Positions 16,143 to 23,623 of a stretch of 44,346 nt of DNA are shown here, in pieces. The stretch comes from JAVBTR01 sp031556065 (lineage in GTDB: Bacteria; Bacillota; Clostridia; Christensenellales; Aristaeellaceae). The position numbers were made by a program, and so were the translations under genes. The notes under the pieces are model-generated. The model saw only the letters and a list, made by a program, of their open reading frames with translations. It did not search any database and had not been told where the DNA came from. The stretch is taken from NCBI GenBank assembly GCA_031556065.1, contig JAVBTR010000041.1, positions 1 to 44,346 of the forward strand, read 5' to 3'. Each line of letters opens with the position of its first letter. Position 1 is the stretch's first letter.

Positions 16143-17069
16143 TTACAGCTGCACCATTTCGGGGGTCAGGTCTGCTGGGAACCAGCAGCCGTTGCTTAGA
16201 ATAAAAGGCTGCTCTACATGGATAAAAACGCAATGGGTCAGCGCCAGCCATTGTTCCTCGCTTGAAACAAGGTGGCGGGCGTAATTGGAAAGTCCGATTT
16301 CCGCCCGGACAAGGGTTACATTGTTCGAGTCGGCGACAGCTTCAAAGCTTTCAATAGTGATGGCAGTGGGTTTGTCATACCACTGTGTGGGTTTGGTGAT
16401 CACATCCGATGATGGGTTAGGCTTGTAGGATTTATCCAGCCGTGTGGCCAATACCGGTTGAATTTGTTTAAGCAGCGAATAGCGATAATCCAGCAGCTTT
16501 TGTCTGCTGGTGCTTTGGACCATGGCATCGGGTAGGGTAAGCATCAGCGAATCGTATGCGCTGATGAAATCCTTGCTAGGCAAGGTTTCTCTGGTGTTTT
16601 CCCGAAGGTTATACAAAACAAGGCGCTGCCATAAAAGCTCGAAGCTTCTGCGCAGATCCTTTTCCCGCCGATCCCCGAAGATGATAAAGATACCGGCAAA
16701 GCATAGCAAAACCATGGCGGGGGAAACGAAGCGTATAACCAGATCGAATAGGGCTAAAATCCCTTTAGCTGGGGCTTTGGGTGACCAGAACACAATGGTA
16801 AATACCGTGAAGAGGGCCATAACCAATAAATCCATTGCCAGGGCTGCCAGTTTGCTTTTCAAGGGCGCTTTTTTAGGAGGAAAGGGAAGCCCGTGAAGGC
16901 GCTGGGCTTCCAAGGCATCCATCGGGGCGCTTGCTAAATAAATATCTGTGCGCTTGGGTTTGCCGATCACGTTTTTTTCAATGTTTTCGCCACAGCTGGC
17001 ACAGGTGTCGAAAATGATGCTGTTGATAAGCTTACATTTAGGGCATATTTTAACAAACGTATCTTTCAT
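16143..17069 (-). CDS. Zinc-ribbon membrane protein of unknown function
   Basis: A 308-residue protein. Residues 9-26 form a zinc ribbon (CPKCKLINSIIFDTCASC). Two membrane helices follow at about 77-95 (LAMDLLVMALFTVFTIVFW) and 105-130 (VSPAMVLLCFAGIFIIFG). The remaining 175 residues are cytosolic or extracellular and mostly alpha/beta, without a motif I recognise. Its ATG overlaps the stop of the upstream gene by four bases (ATGA), showing translational coupling with a protein of the same plan: N-terminal zinc ribbon, two helices, long C-terminal domain. The two probably form a complex. Function unknown. Confidence 0.75.
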   Translation of the reverse strand: MKDTFVKICPKCKLINSIIFDTCASCGENIEKNVIGKPKRTDIYLASAPMDALEAQRLHGLPFPPKKAPLKSKLAALAMDLLVMALFTVFTIVFWSPKAPAKGILALFDLVIRFVSPAMVLLCFAGIFIIFGDRREKDLRRSFELLWQRLVLYNLRENTRETLPSKDFISAYDSLMLTLPDAMVQSTSRQKLLDYRYSLLKQIQPVLATRLDKSYKPNPSSDVITKPTQWYDKPTAITIESFEAVADSNNVTLVRAEIGLSNYARHLVSSEEQWLALTHCVFIHVEQPFILSNGCWFPADLTPEMVQL

Positions 17070-18058
17070 AAGTGGGCCTCGCTTTCGCTATGTGAATCAT
17101 CTATCAATTGGGCGATGGTACCGGCCAAAGTGGGATACTTTTTCTGAAGGTTCTCCATGACCTGGTTTGTGGCCAGATTGCCCTGCTGGCGGCTTAGCTT
17201 TTCCATTATCCCACGAATAGCATCTTTGCTTTCTTCAAGGGATTTGCTGCCAAGCAGCGCCTTGGCGCACATCATGTACAGCTCGTTGGTGACAGCAGCG
17301 ACAGCCTTGTCCCTTGCCCCGGAAAGGGAAGCTTCGCTGGGAGGCTGTTGGTTATGATTGGGCACAGGATTCAAGGCAGACCATAAGGGCCAAGCGGGGT
17401 TCACCAGGGAATGGCTGGATACAGTCCTTTGAGCGGTGGTTTCAAGGGCATAAATAAAGGGCCCTTCATTCCAATAAAAACTGTCTAAGGTATCGAGCTT
17501 AAGGGGTGCGAAACTGGCCGGGTCCACCAATGCCTTGGCAAATGGAACACCGGAAGCCATCAGCCTTTCGAAGCCTTGATAATTCCAGATTACATCGGTA
17601 ACTGTCTTTAAACCGCCTGAAAATAGCGTGTCTGCAACGTGGGCGATGGGATCATGTGCCAGGGCTGAATAATCGCCCGTCTGTTGGGCTTTTTTTAGTT
17701 TGCGGTTTTCTTCGTTCCAATCCCGAAAGAAAAAAATGCAAAGCAGCAAGACCACAAGCCCTCCGCCCCAAGGCAGCAGGGCTGCTTCTAAGTTGTTTTG
17801 CCTATCAAAATACAAATAAAGCCCGCAAAAACCAGCCAGGCAGGCACCGGCCATGGAGCCGATACCCAGCATTAGCTTCTGCCGGACGATGCGTTCCTGG
17901 CCTTTGCAAATATGGGCCTGGCAAAGGCCAAGCCGAACCAGCCCCACGGGGTCTTCCCTGCTGGTGGTTACACTGTTTTCTTTTACACTGGTTTTGCGCG
18001 TAACCGAAAACACCTGTTGAACAACTGCCTCACTTTCGCAATGTGAACATTTCATCAT
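17066..18058 (-). CDS. Zinc-ribbon membrane protein, coupled partner
   Basis: A 330-residue protein. Residues about 4-50 carry a split cysteine set (CSHCESE, then LCQAHIC) consistent with a zinc-binding ribbon. Membrane helices lie at about 63-83 (MLGIGSMAGACLAGFCGLYL) and 93-111 (LPWGGGLVVLLLCIFFF). A basic linker and a long C-terminal domain follow, with a final helical segment (SLEESKDAIRGIMEKLSRQQ). It heads a three-gene minus-strand operon with 16143-17069 and the small frameshifted gene, with a four-base overlap into the second. ATGATG at 18058 follows AAAGGG. No catalytic motif is visible and I assign no function beyond a paired membrane complex. Confidence 0.72.
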   Translation of the reverse strand: MMKCSHCESEAVVQQVFSVTRKTSVKENSVTTSREDPVGLVRLGLCQAHICKGQERIVRQKLMLGIGSMAGACLAGFCGLYLYFDRQNNLEAALLPWGGGLVVLLLCIFFFRDWNEENRKLKKAQQTGDYSALAHDPIAHVADTLFSGGLKTVTDVIWNYQGFERLMASGVPFAKALVDPASFAPLKLDTLDSFYWNEGPFIYALETTAQRTVSSHSLVNPAWPLWSALNPVPNHNQQPPSEASLSGARDKAVAAVTNELYMMCAKALLGSKSLEESKDAIRGIMEKLSRQQGNLATNQVMENLQKKYPTLAGTIAQLIDDSHSESEAHL

Positions 18059-18189
18059 GGCACGCCCTTTCGGAATGATATGGATATGTTTTTCCTATTC
18101 TACCACGGTCCATGGGTCTTGTGCTGGGCTGGAAGCCTGGTTTGGGAAGAAATGGCGCGTAGCAACTGATGAAATTATAAAACAAACCC

Positions 18190-18223
18190 CAGGTCAAGAG
18201 AGTGAAACGCTTCTTGACCTGGA
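18190..18223 (-). terminator. Terminator-like hairpin
   Basis: CCAGGTCAAGA (18190-18200) pairs perfectly with TCTTGACCTGG (18213-18223) around a 12-base loop. T-rich sequence follows on the minus strand. It lies in the gap between the glycoside hydrolase gene and the zinc-ribbon operon, so it probably ends the sugar-locus transcript before the zinc-ribbon genes. Confidence 0.6.
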
Positions 18224-18248
18224 GCCTGTTTTTGGAATCATAGATCAC

Positions 18249-18317
18249 TCTAGGGCTTTGCCCTAAAACCCATTCAAGGGTTACCACCCTTGAAAATCCC
18301 ATATTTTATTGCCACAG
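18249..18317. repeat. Degenerate copy of dispersed hairpin element
   Basis: TAGGGC/GCCCTA and TTCAAGGGT/ACCCTTGAA hairpins are followed by TTATTGCCACAG at 18306-18317. That last word is 12 of the 15 bases of the right terminal repeat of the complete element (23581-23595), in the same orientation. The left end is not recognisable. It lies immediately downstream of the glycoside hydrolase stop. Confidence 0.65.
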
Positions 18318-18327
18318 TTCCATTGCT

Positions 18328-19896
18328 TTATTCTTTTTTATACCTGACGATGATTACCACCGGCTCTATTTTGCTGCCGGCCAGCATGACGCTGCGGCGG
18401 ACTGCCTCCATGTGGGTTTTATTCTCCTGATCGAAGTAATTGCTTCCCGGGTCCTTGATCTTTGGAGAAGGGTCATAATCCAGGGTCTTGCCTGAAAAAA
18501 GGCCGAAGCGCTGGTAGGATAACACCTTCATTCCGTTATCTTCCGGGTGGAAGGGGATGTAGCCGAAATTATAGCAAAGGTACCGTTCATAGCCAGGCGG
18601 CTCGATTAAGAACAAGGCCGTATCCTTTCCGTTATCCATGCACTGGGTTGAGCCACCCATGGGTGCAAGCTCCGGCGCGGCGCGGAACTGGGAAAGATCG
18701 AACTGCTCAAAAAAGTCTTTCATCTGGCGGAAAAACCGGTAACCGGTTGGCAGGTAATCATATTCAATAATATCCCAGGCCATATAGACGGAATAGTATT
18801 GCCAGTAGCCGCCGCACATATAGGTTTCAAGGGCATTGGCGCAGAATTGGTCCGGGCTCCAGCAGGGGAAGCTGATCGTGTCCAGCACGCCGCCCGGCCC
18901 GCATTCCTGCCCGGCTTCGCCAATGATCACAGGCTTGCCGCTTCGCTGGGCATAATACATAACCGAATGCTCGAATTCCCCGTGCTGCTGGATGGTAAGG
19001 TAATCGATGGTGTGGGCATAGCGCGGGTCTAGGGCATAAAGGGAGTCGTCATGAATGGTGCACAGGCGGTGGTACCCGTCCAGTGCCCGGACACGGGAGA
19101 TCATATCGTAGTGATAGCGGCGGTCATGCTCGTAATACCCTTCCTTTGAAATATCCCACAGCACGTTTGGATAGGCTTGGTAACGGGCAGCAAAATGGGT
19201 GTAGTATACCGTTTCTTCAGCTGAATATTTCTCCGGCCACTGGACGAACTTGTTATACACACGCAAATAAATACTGATATAGATGCCGTTTCGGTTTAGC
19301 TGATCCACCATGTAGTCATAGGCTTTAAAATAGGCCGGGTTTAAAAGCCTTTGCCCGTCGTTTTCAAGCCACATGGAAATGGGCGGCGGACCATAGTCGT
19401 TTTCGCAGGTGCGGCCCCGCTGCCAAGAGGTATCCACCGCATAGCTGTTGACCTGCACCTTATTAAAGCCGCCTTTTTTCAGGTTTTCGATGAAAATACG
19501 CAGCTTTTCAGGCCCATTTTCACTTCCGGCCAGGGCAAAAAGGAAATTGCACTCATGCCCAAGGATAAACACCGACTGGCCCCTGGAATCCACAAACCGG
19601 GTGCCCTTTGTTTGAAGCGGATAAACGGCGCCGGACGCTTCACAAGAGACGGTGATACAGCCCGCTGTTTCGCCGCTGAATGCAATGTCCTTGGAATGGA
19701 TGGTATAAGCCCACTGGCCTTCCTCCTGGGCGGAAAAGCGTACCGCCCAGGTTCCATTCCCCAGGTAGAAACCGGGAATGGTCAATTGGGTAGCGCCGTT
19801 TGTAAACGTGCCATAAAGGGACGCGCCAAAGGGATCGCCGGCATGATATTGGCCGGTAACGGGGATATCGATGGGAATCAGTTTAGGGGTTGTCAT
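18328..19896 (-). CDS. DUF5060-type glycoside hydrolase (clan GH-A-like)
   Basis: A 522-residue cytosolic enzyme without a signal peptide. Residues about 8-85 are a DUF5060-like beta sandwich (ASLYGTFTNGATQLTIPGF). Residues about 95-430 form a TIM barrel like the DUF4038/GH140 and related putative glycosidases, with FVDSRGQSVFILGHECNFLF at its entry. Likely acid/base is E252 in NVLWDISKE and likely nucleophile E327 in KPVIIGEAGQE, matching clan GH-A geometry. A C-terminal beta domain follows. It is the last gene of the GntR-controlled sugar locus, 15 bases after a transaldolase-family gene, so it probably cleaves the imported glycoside inside the cell. The sugar is unknown; apioside cleavage is a guess from GH140 likeness only. 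Confidence 0.8.
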   Translation of the reverse strand: MTTPKLIPIDIPVTGQYHAGDPFGASLYGTFTNGATQLTIPGFYLGNGTWAVRFSAQEEGQWAYTIHSKDIAFSGETAGCITVSCEASGAVYPLQTKGTRFVDSRGQSVFILGHECNFLFALAGSENGPEKLRIFIENLKKGGFNKVQVNSYAVDTSWQRGRTCENDYGPPPISMWLENDGQRLLNPAYFKAYDYMVDQLNRNGIYISIYLRVYNKFVQWPEKYSAEETVYYTHFAARYQAYPNVLWDISKEGYYEHDRRYHYDMISRVRALDGYHRLCTIHDDSLYALDPRYAHTIDYLTIQQHGEFEHSVMYYAQRSGKPVIIGEAGQECGPGGVLDTISFPCWSPDQFCANALETYMCGGYWQYYSVYMAWDIIEYDYLPTGYRFFRQMKDFFEQFDLSQFRAAPELAPMGGSTQCMDNGKDTALFLIEPPGYERYLCYNFGYIPFHPEDNGMKVLSYQRFGLFSGKTLDYDPSPKIKDPGSNYFDQENKTHMEAVRRSVMLAGSKIEPVVIIVRYKKE

Positions 19897-19911
19897 GTAA
19901 AGCCGTCCTTT

Positions 19912-20958
19912 CTATTGCTTGATGCGCGCCTGGGCTATCCAATCAAGGGCTTTTTGCCAGGCTTCTTCAAAGCTTTCTCGGAACAAAGCCACCGGACCAA
20001 AGGTTTCATATTCCTCCGGCATAATAGCGCCGTAGCGGTAAGCTTTATCGAAATCCGGAATACGGGAGCACAGGGTTTCTGTGACAGCATAGGGGGTAGG
20101 CTGCAAAAAGCGCTGCACCACAGGCGGGTTTGTTTTAAGCATTTCCTCCGCAAAGCCCTGCCAGTTAATGGTGAAAGCCCCCTTGAGGCCGATGGTTTCC
20201 GTGACGTGCTGAAGCCCCCGGGCACCGCCTGATATAAACCCGATTTCCACGCCCGTTTCCCGAACCATCCGGTGGATTTTTTTCGCTACAGCCATCCCTG
20301 CCTGCCACACATAATCATCCGGCACAGAAAGCCCATCCCGTTTAACGGCAAGGCGGATGTATTCGTCAAATATGCCTGCAATATGGGAAAGATAGACAAC
20401 AGGCGGATGCTTCATCCCATGAACCGCTTCCTTAACCACCTGGCATACATCCATTGCCTGGCGCAGGGACATGACCTCCGTCGCGTTAATGGGCACCTCT
20501 TCCTTGACCAAAATGTGAATGGCCTTTAAACCCTGGATGGTGACTGGGATTTTGGCCATGATATTTGCCCCGGCTTCCCGGTTGAACCGGGCCTGGCTGA
20601 CGATACTTTCCATATCCTCGCTGAAAGGGTCCCCCTGAATACTGACGTAGCCCTGCTTTTGATTGGATGAGTCATACAGGGGCTTGAATAGCTGCGCAAT
20701 TTGCGCTACAAGCGCCCGCTGGCCCTGAAGCAGAACTGTCCGATCATCCAAGCCCAGGGCCAGAAGCTCCTCCAACAGGGACTCTGAATGGGTGCCTTCA
20801 ATGGGATGGCTGAGCATCTTCCAAACGTAAGAAGGGTTTTGCGTACACCCGGTTGCTCCGGCCTCAATGGCCAGGCGCGCTTCTTCCCGGGTAACGTTGT
20901 TAATCCAGAAGGCGGTAGGTGTTTGGGCTGCTACCCGGTGAAAATAGCCTTTTTCCAT
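19912..20958 (-). CDS. Transaldolase-family enzyme
   Basis: A 348-residue class I aldolase-type enzyme. Strand 1 with its Asn is seen in AFWINNVTREEARLAIEAGA then TGCTQNPSYVWKML (the transaldolase family usually has ATTNPxL). The Schiff-base lysine is K136 in GANIMAKIPVTIQGLKAI, followed by PINATEVMSLRQA as in transaldolases. Canonical enzymes move a three-carbon dihydroxyacetone unit between sugar phosphates. This branch is longer than fructose-6-phosphate aldolase (about 220 aa) and differs in the NPS motif, so the donor sugar may be unusual. AGGGGAGGAATCGGC leads to the ATG. It lies within the sugar operon between the racemase-family gene and the glycosidase gene. Reaction in this pathway is inferred, not proved. 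Confidence 0.82.
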   Translation of the reverse strand: MEKGYFHRVAAQTPTAFWINNVTREEARLAIEAGATGCTQNPSYVWKMLSHPIEGTHSESLLEELLALGLDDRTVLLQGQRALVAQIAQLFKPLYDSSNQKQGYVSIQGDPFSEDMESIVSQARFNREAGANIMAKIPVTIQGLKAIHILVKEEVPINATEVMSLRQAMDVCQVVKEAVHGMKHPPVVYLSHIAGIFDEYIRLAVKRDGLSVPDDYVWQAGMAVAKKIHRMVRETGVEIGFISGGARGLQHVTETIGLKGAFTINWQGFAEEMLKTNPPVVQRFLQPTPYAVTETLCSRIPDFDKAYRYGAIMPEEYETFGPVALFRESFEEAWQKALDWIAQARIKQ

Positions 20959-20973
20959 GCCGATTCCTCCCCA

Positions 20974-21633
20974 TTACACTAATCCCAGCGCCTGGCGGGC
21001 GCTTAAAACGCCCAGTCTTGGGCTGGTGAGAAGCGGAACCTGTACCTCTTTAAGTTCGCTCAGCAGGGTGACCATGCTTCCCTGGGCCAGAACGATCACA
21101 TCGAAATCCTTCTGGGTTTCGTTGATCTTATCGATAATGATTTGGTTGTGGGCTTTTGCATTTTTTTGGATAAACAGCGCTTCGTAGGCCTCAGGCAAAA
21201 GAACAGGCTTAATGGCCACCTCCTTGCCGCTGCGGGCAGCCACCGCCTGAATCAGCTTCACGCTTGGCTCAAGGGTGGTGCCAATGGTGGCGATAACAGC
21301 GATTCTGCGGCCCAGGCGCACTGCCTCCTCCGCCATGGCCTGATCCACCTTGAGGATAGGCACATCCACCAGCAACCCCGCAATATCGGCGGCAGGCCCG
21401 GCGGAGGAGCACTGGCTGAAGATCAGATCGGCCTTTGCCGCCTGTGCCTGCTGGGCATAGGCACAGTAGCGCCTGGCTACATTTTTTGTAACACCGCCGC
21501 TGGCCATGATTTCCGCAAGCAGGGTGTCGTCCACAATATGGTGAAGCTGTGCTTCTGGAACCAGTTCTTCAAAAAGGCTGCTAAGAAAATCAACGGATAT
21601 GAAGCTTGTATGGATAATAACCACCTTTTTCAT
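20974..21633 (-). CDS. Asp/Glu racemase superfamily protein
   Basis: A 219-residue protein of the aspartate/glutamate/hydantoin racemase superfamily. The first catalytic cysteine is C75 in LIFSQCSSAG. At the second site, where racemases carry another cysteine, it has VLAQGSM (Q184). This AQ-type site is known in a common branch of the family whose reactions are mostly unassigned, so a simple amino-acid racemase is unlikely. Its place between the ABC permease and transaldolase genes suggests a step on a sugar acid or related keto compound (inference). The start follows GAGGAGGAAT; 15 bases separate it from the transaldolase gene. Confidence 0.78.
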   Translation of the reverse strand: MKKVVIIHTSFISVDFLSSLFEELVPEAQLHHIVDDTLLAEIMASGGVTKNVARRYCAYAQQAQAAKADLIFSQCSSAGPAADIAGLLVDVPILKVDQAMAEEAVRLGRRIAVIATIGTTLEPSVKLIQAVAARSGKEVAIKPVLLPEAYEALFIQKNAKAHNQIIIDKINETQKDFDVIVLAQGSMVTLLSELKEVQVPLLTSPRLGVLSARQALGLV

Positions 21634-21651
21634 TTTGGCATTCCTCCTCGC

Positions 21652-22500
21652 TTAAGCCTTGATGGCCCCCTCGCACATCCCTTTGATGACGTTTTCTTGC
21701 AAAAGGATATAGATTAAGATCATGGGAAGGATTGAAAACACCAGCCCCGAACAGACCGCGCCATAGTTCACCGCGTTCTCGGGGGTTCCTTTAAAGTTAT
21801 TGATTGCCACGGTGATGTTGTAAAACTTGCTGCCGCCGATGACCATTGAAAACAGATAATCGTTCCACACCGTTAAAAGATTCAGGGTTAAAACCGTGGC
21901 CAGTCCGGGCTTTGACATGGGAAGAATCACTGAAAAAAAGCATCTGGCGGCGGAGCAACCGTCAATGGTGGCCGCCTCCTCCATTTCTTTGGGCAGCCCT
22001 CGCATAAAGCCATGAAGCACAAAGACTGTGATGGGCATGGTGGAGGCCGTGTAGCACAGGATGATGCCGGGCCTTGTATAAATAAGCCCGATGCTTTTAA
22101 GAACGAGGAACGTGGGAATTAAGATGGACTGCATGGGAATCATAATGCCAAAGGCATAGTAGGTGTGCAGAAGCGTGCCCCGAAGCCTTCGGGCGGATAC
22201 GTAAGCTGTCATGGAGCCAAATAAAAGGGTTAATACCAATACACATGCGCCGGTGGCCAGGGTGTTATAGTAGCCCGACCACAGTGTTTTGGATGCGATC
22301 ACCTTTTCCATATGACTTAGGACCCATACGTGCGGAAACCCAAAAGAGTTGGTGTATATTTCAGTGTTGGATTTAAAAGCGCTTAAAAACACCCACACAA
22401 TAGGGTAAACAGAAATGATGGCCATACCAATGAGCAAGGTATACTTGGCTGCCACCAGCAGGCGGCTTGGAAGGCTGCGCCTCAAATCATGTGTCATCAT
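21652..22500 (-). CDS. Carbohydrate ABC transporter permease (MalG-type)
   Basis: A 282-residue inner-membrane permease with six predicted helices, including LLIGMAIISVYPIVWVFLSA near the N-terminus and LPMILIYILLQENVIKGMCE at the end. The cytoplasmic EAA loop that contacts the ATPase reads MEEAATIDGCSAARCFFSVI then LPMSKPGL. The sequence type is the carbohydrate uptake transporter family 1 (MalG/UgpE-like). It pairs with the MalF-type permease encoded 8 bases upstream and the solute-binding protein at 23624. No ATPase gene is in the locus; such systems usually borrow a shared MsmX-type ATPase from elsewhere in the genome. Confidence 0.92.
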   Translation of the reverse strand: MMTHDLRRSLPSRLLVAAKYTLLIGMAIISVYPIVWVFLSAFKSNTEIYTNSFGFPHVWVLSHMEKVIASKTLWSGYYNTLATGACVLVLTLLFGSMTAYVSARRLRGTLLHTYYAFGIMIPMQSILIPTFLVLKSIGLIYTRPGIILCYTASTMPITVFVLHGFMRGLPKEMEEAATIDGCSAARCFFSVILPMSKPGLATVLTLNLLTVWNDYLFSMVIGGSKFYNITVAINNFKGTPENAVNYGAVCSGLVFSILPMILIYILLQENVIKGMCEGAIKA

Positions 22501-22508
22501 GCCACCCC

Positions 22509-23426
22509 TTAACTAAAAGCGCGAATGCGCCTTACAAGCCATTTAAACAGCAGCGTGAAAGCCATAGCATAAGAAAGAACATTCAAGGATACGGCGCTTG
22601 AAAGTCCAAAGTTTGAATCCACAAAGGCCTTGATGTACATGTAAACCGTAAAGAAGCTGCTTCGCACCCCTGGGCCGCCCTGGGTCATGGACCATGAAAA
22701 GCCGAAGGATTTAAGCGCGTAGGTGACCACCAGGATGATCACGATCTGGGATATATCCGCAACCAGGGGAATGATGATCCTAGTAAAAATGTGGAAGGAA
22801 TTGGCCCCGTCAATGGTGGCGCTTTCAATAATGTCTTCTGGCACCGATTGCATGCCAGCCAGAAAGATGATCGTGAAATACCCGATGTTAGACCAAATTT
22901 GCGGCAGGATGACTGCGCCAAGAACCGTATCCTTATTGGAAAGCCATGGCTTTGCCAGGCTGCCAAGGCCTATTCCCCGCAAAAGCTGGTTTACAGGCCC
23001 CATATCCGCGTTAAGCAGTATGGAGAAGATGAGCCCCACCACCACCGCTGAAAGGATGACCGGCATAAACACAACGGTTCTAAAGAACTTAAAGCCCCGC
23101 TTCGTGCGGTAGATCAAGTAGGAGAGCATCAGGGACATGGGCACGGTGATGAAAAAGGAGCACGCCACAAGGGTTAGGGTGTTTTGGGTGATGGCAGCGT
23201 AATCCCTGCTTGAAAAGAGCTTGATGTAGTTATCAAGTCCAATGAATTTCATGGCGCCCACGCCGCTCCATTTATGAAGGCTGTAATAGATGGTAAAGAA
23301 AATTGGCAGGACCATAATCATGGTGTAGATAAATGTACCCGGAGCAGCAAAAAGAAGGTTGAAGACCCTGTCTCGCCGAAGCCTTATTTGCCGCTGAGTA
23401 AGGGGTTTTTTCGCTAGGCTGTGCAT
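22509..23426 (-). CDS. Carbohydrate ABC transporter permease (MalF/UgpA-type)
   Basis: A 305-residue permease with six predicted helices (LLFAAPGTFIYTMIMVLPIF first). Its EAA loop is PEDIIESATIDGANSFHIFT then RIIIPLVADIS. It forms the heterodimeric channel with the MalG-type partner encoded right after it. It sits 197 bases after the solute-binding protein gene, a gap that contains the complete dispersed hairpin element, which must be transcribed for the operon to work as one unit. A GTGATG start region with AGGGTGAT precedes the ATG at 23426. Substrate not known; the locus suggests a glycoside or modified sugar. Confidence 0.92.
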   Translation of the reverse strand: MHSLAKKPLTQRQIRLRRDRVFNLLFAAPGTFIYTMIMVLPIFFTIYYSLHKWSGVGAMKFIGLDNYIKLFSSRDYAAITQNTLTLVACSFFITVPMSLMLSYLIYRTKRGFKFFRTVVFMPVILSAVVVGLIFSILLNADMGPVNQLLRGIGLGSLAKPWLSNKDTVLGAVILPQIWSNIGYFTIIFLAGMQSVPEDIIESATIDGANSFHIFTRIIIPLVADISQIVIILVVTYALKSFGFSWSMTQGGPGVRSSFFTVYMYIKAFVDSNFGLSSAVSLNVLSYAMAFTLLFKWLVRRIRAFS

Positions 23427-23444
23427 ATCATCACCCTTTTAACA

Positions 23445-23595
23445 GGGCTGTGGCAATAAGAAAAGACGCTGGGACGCTGTCCAGTTTAAGGGCAAATGAC
23501 CCTTAAAAGCCCATAATGGGATCAAAGGGATACATCCCTTTACGGGTTTCAAGGGCAGAGCCCTTGGCGTTCCTTGATTTTTATTGCCACAGCCC
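23445..23595. repeat. Complete dispersed hairpin element with 15-bp terminal inverted repeats
   Basis: The element is 151 bp long. Left end GGGCTGTGGCAATAA (23445-23459) is the exact reverse complement of right end 23581-23595. Inside are consecutive short inverted repeats: TGGGAC/GTCC(A) near 23470-23483, TTAAGGG/CCCTTAA near 23487-23507, CCCAT/ATGGG near 23513-23520, AAAGGGAT/ATCCCTTT near 23524-23543, and CAAGGGC/GCCCTTG near 23549-23566. It encodes no protein, so it looks like a non-autonomous MITE or REP-like unit. It sits inside the ABC operon between the solute-binding protein and the first permease gene, where its hairpins could tune downstream mRNA levels or stability. Confidence 0.85.
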
Positions 23596-23623
23596 CTGTT
23601 CTGTCGCTTGGTATGCGGGATGG

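Noticed and set aside
20974..21633. Inactive racemase because of the missing second cysteine
   Set aside because: The AQ-type second site is common in a large branch of the family, so it is a subfamily trait rather than a damaged gene.
23445..23595. Insertion sequence
   Set aside because: Terminal repeats exist but there is no transposase frame, so it is called a non-autonomous repeat.
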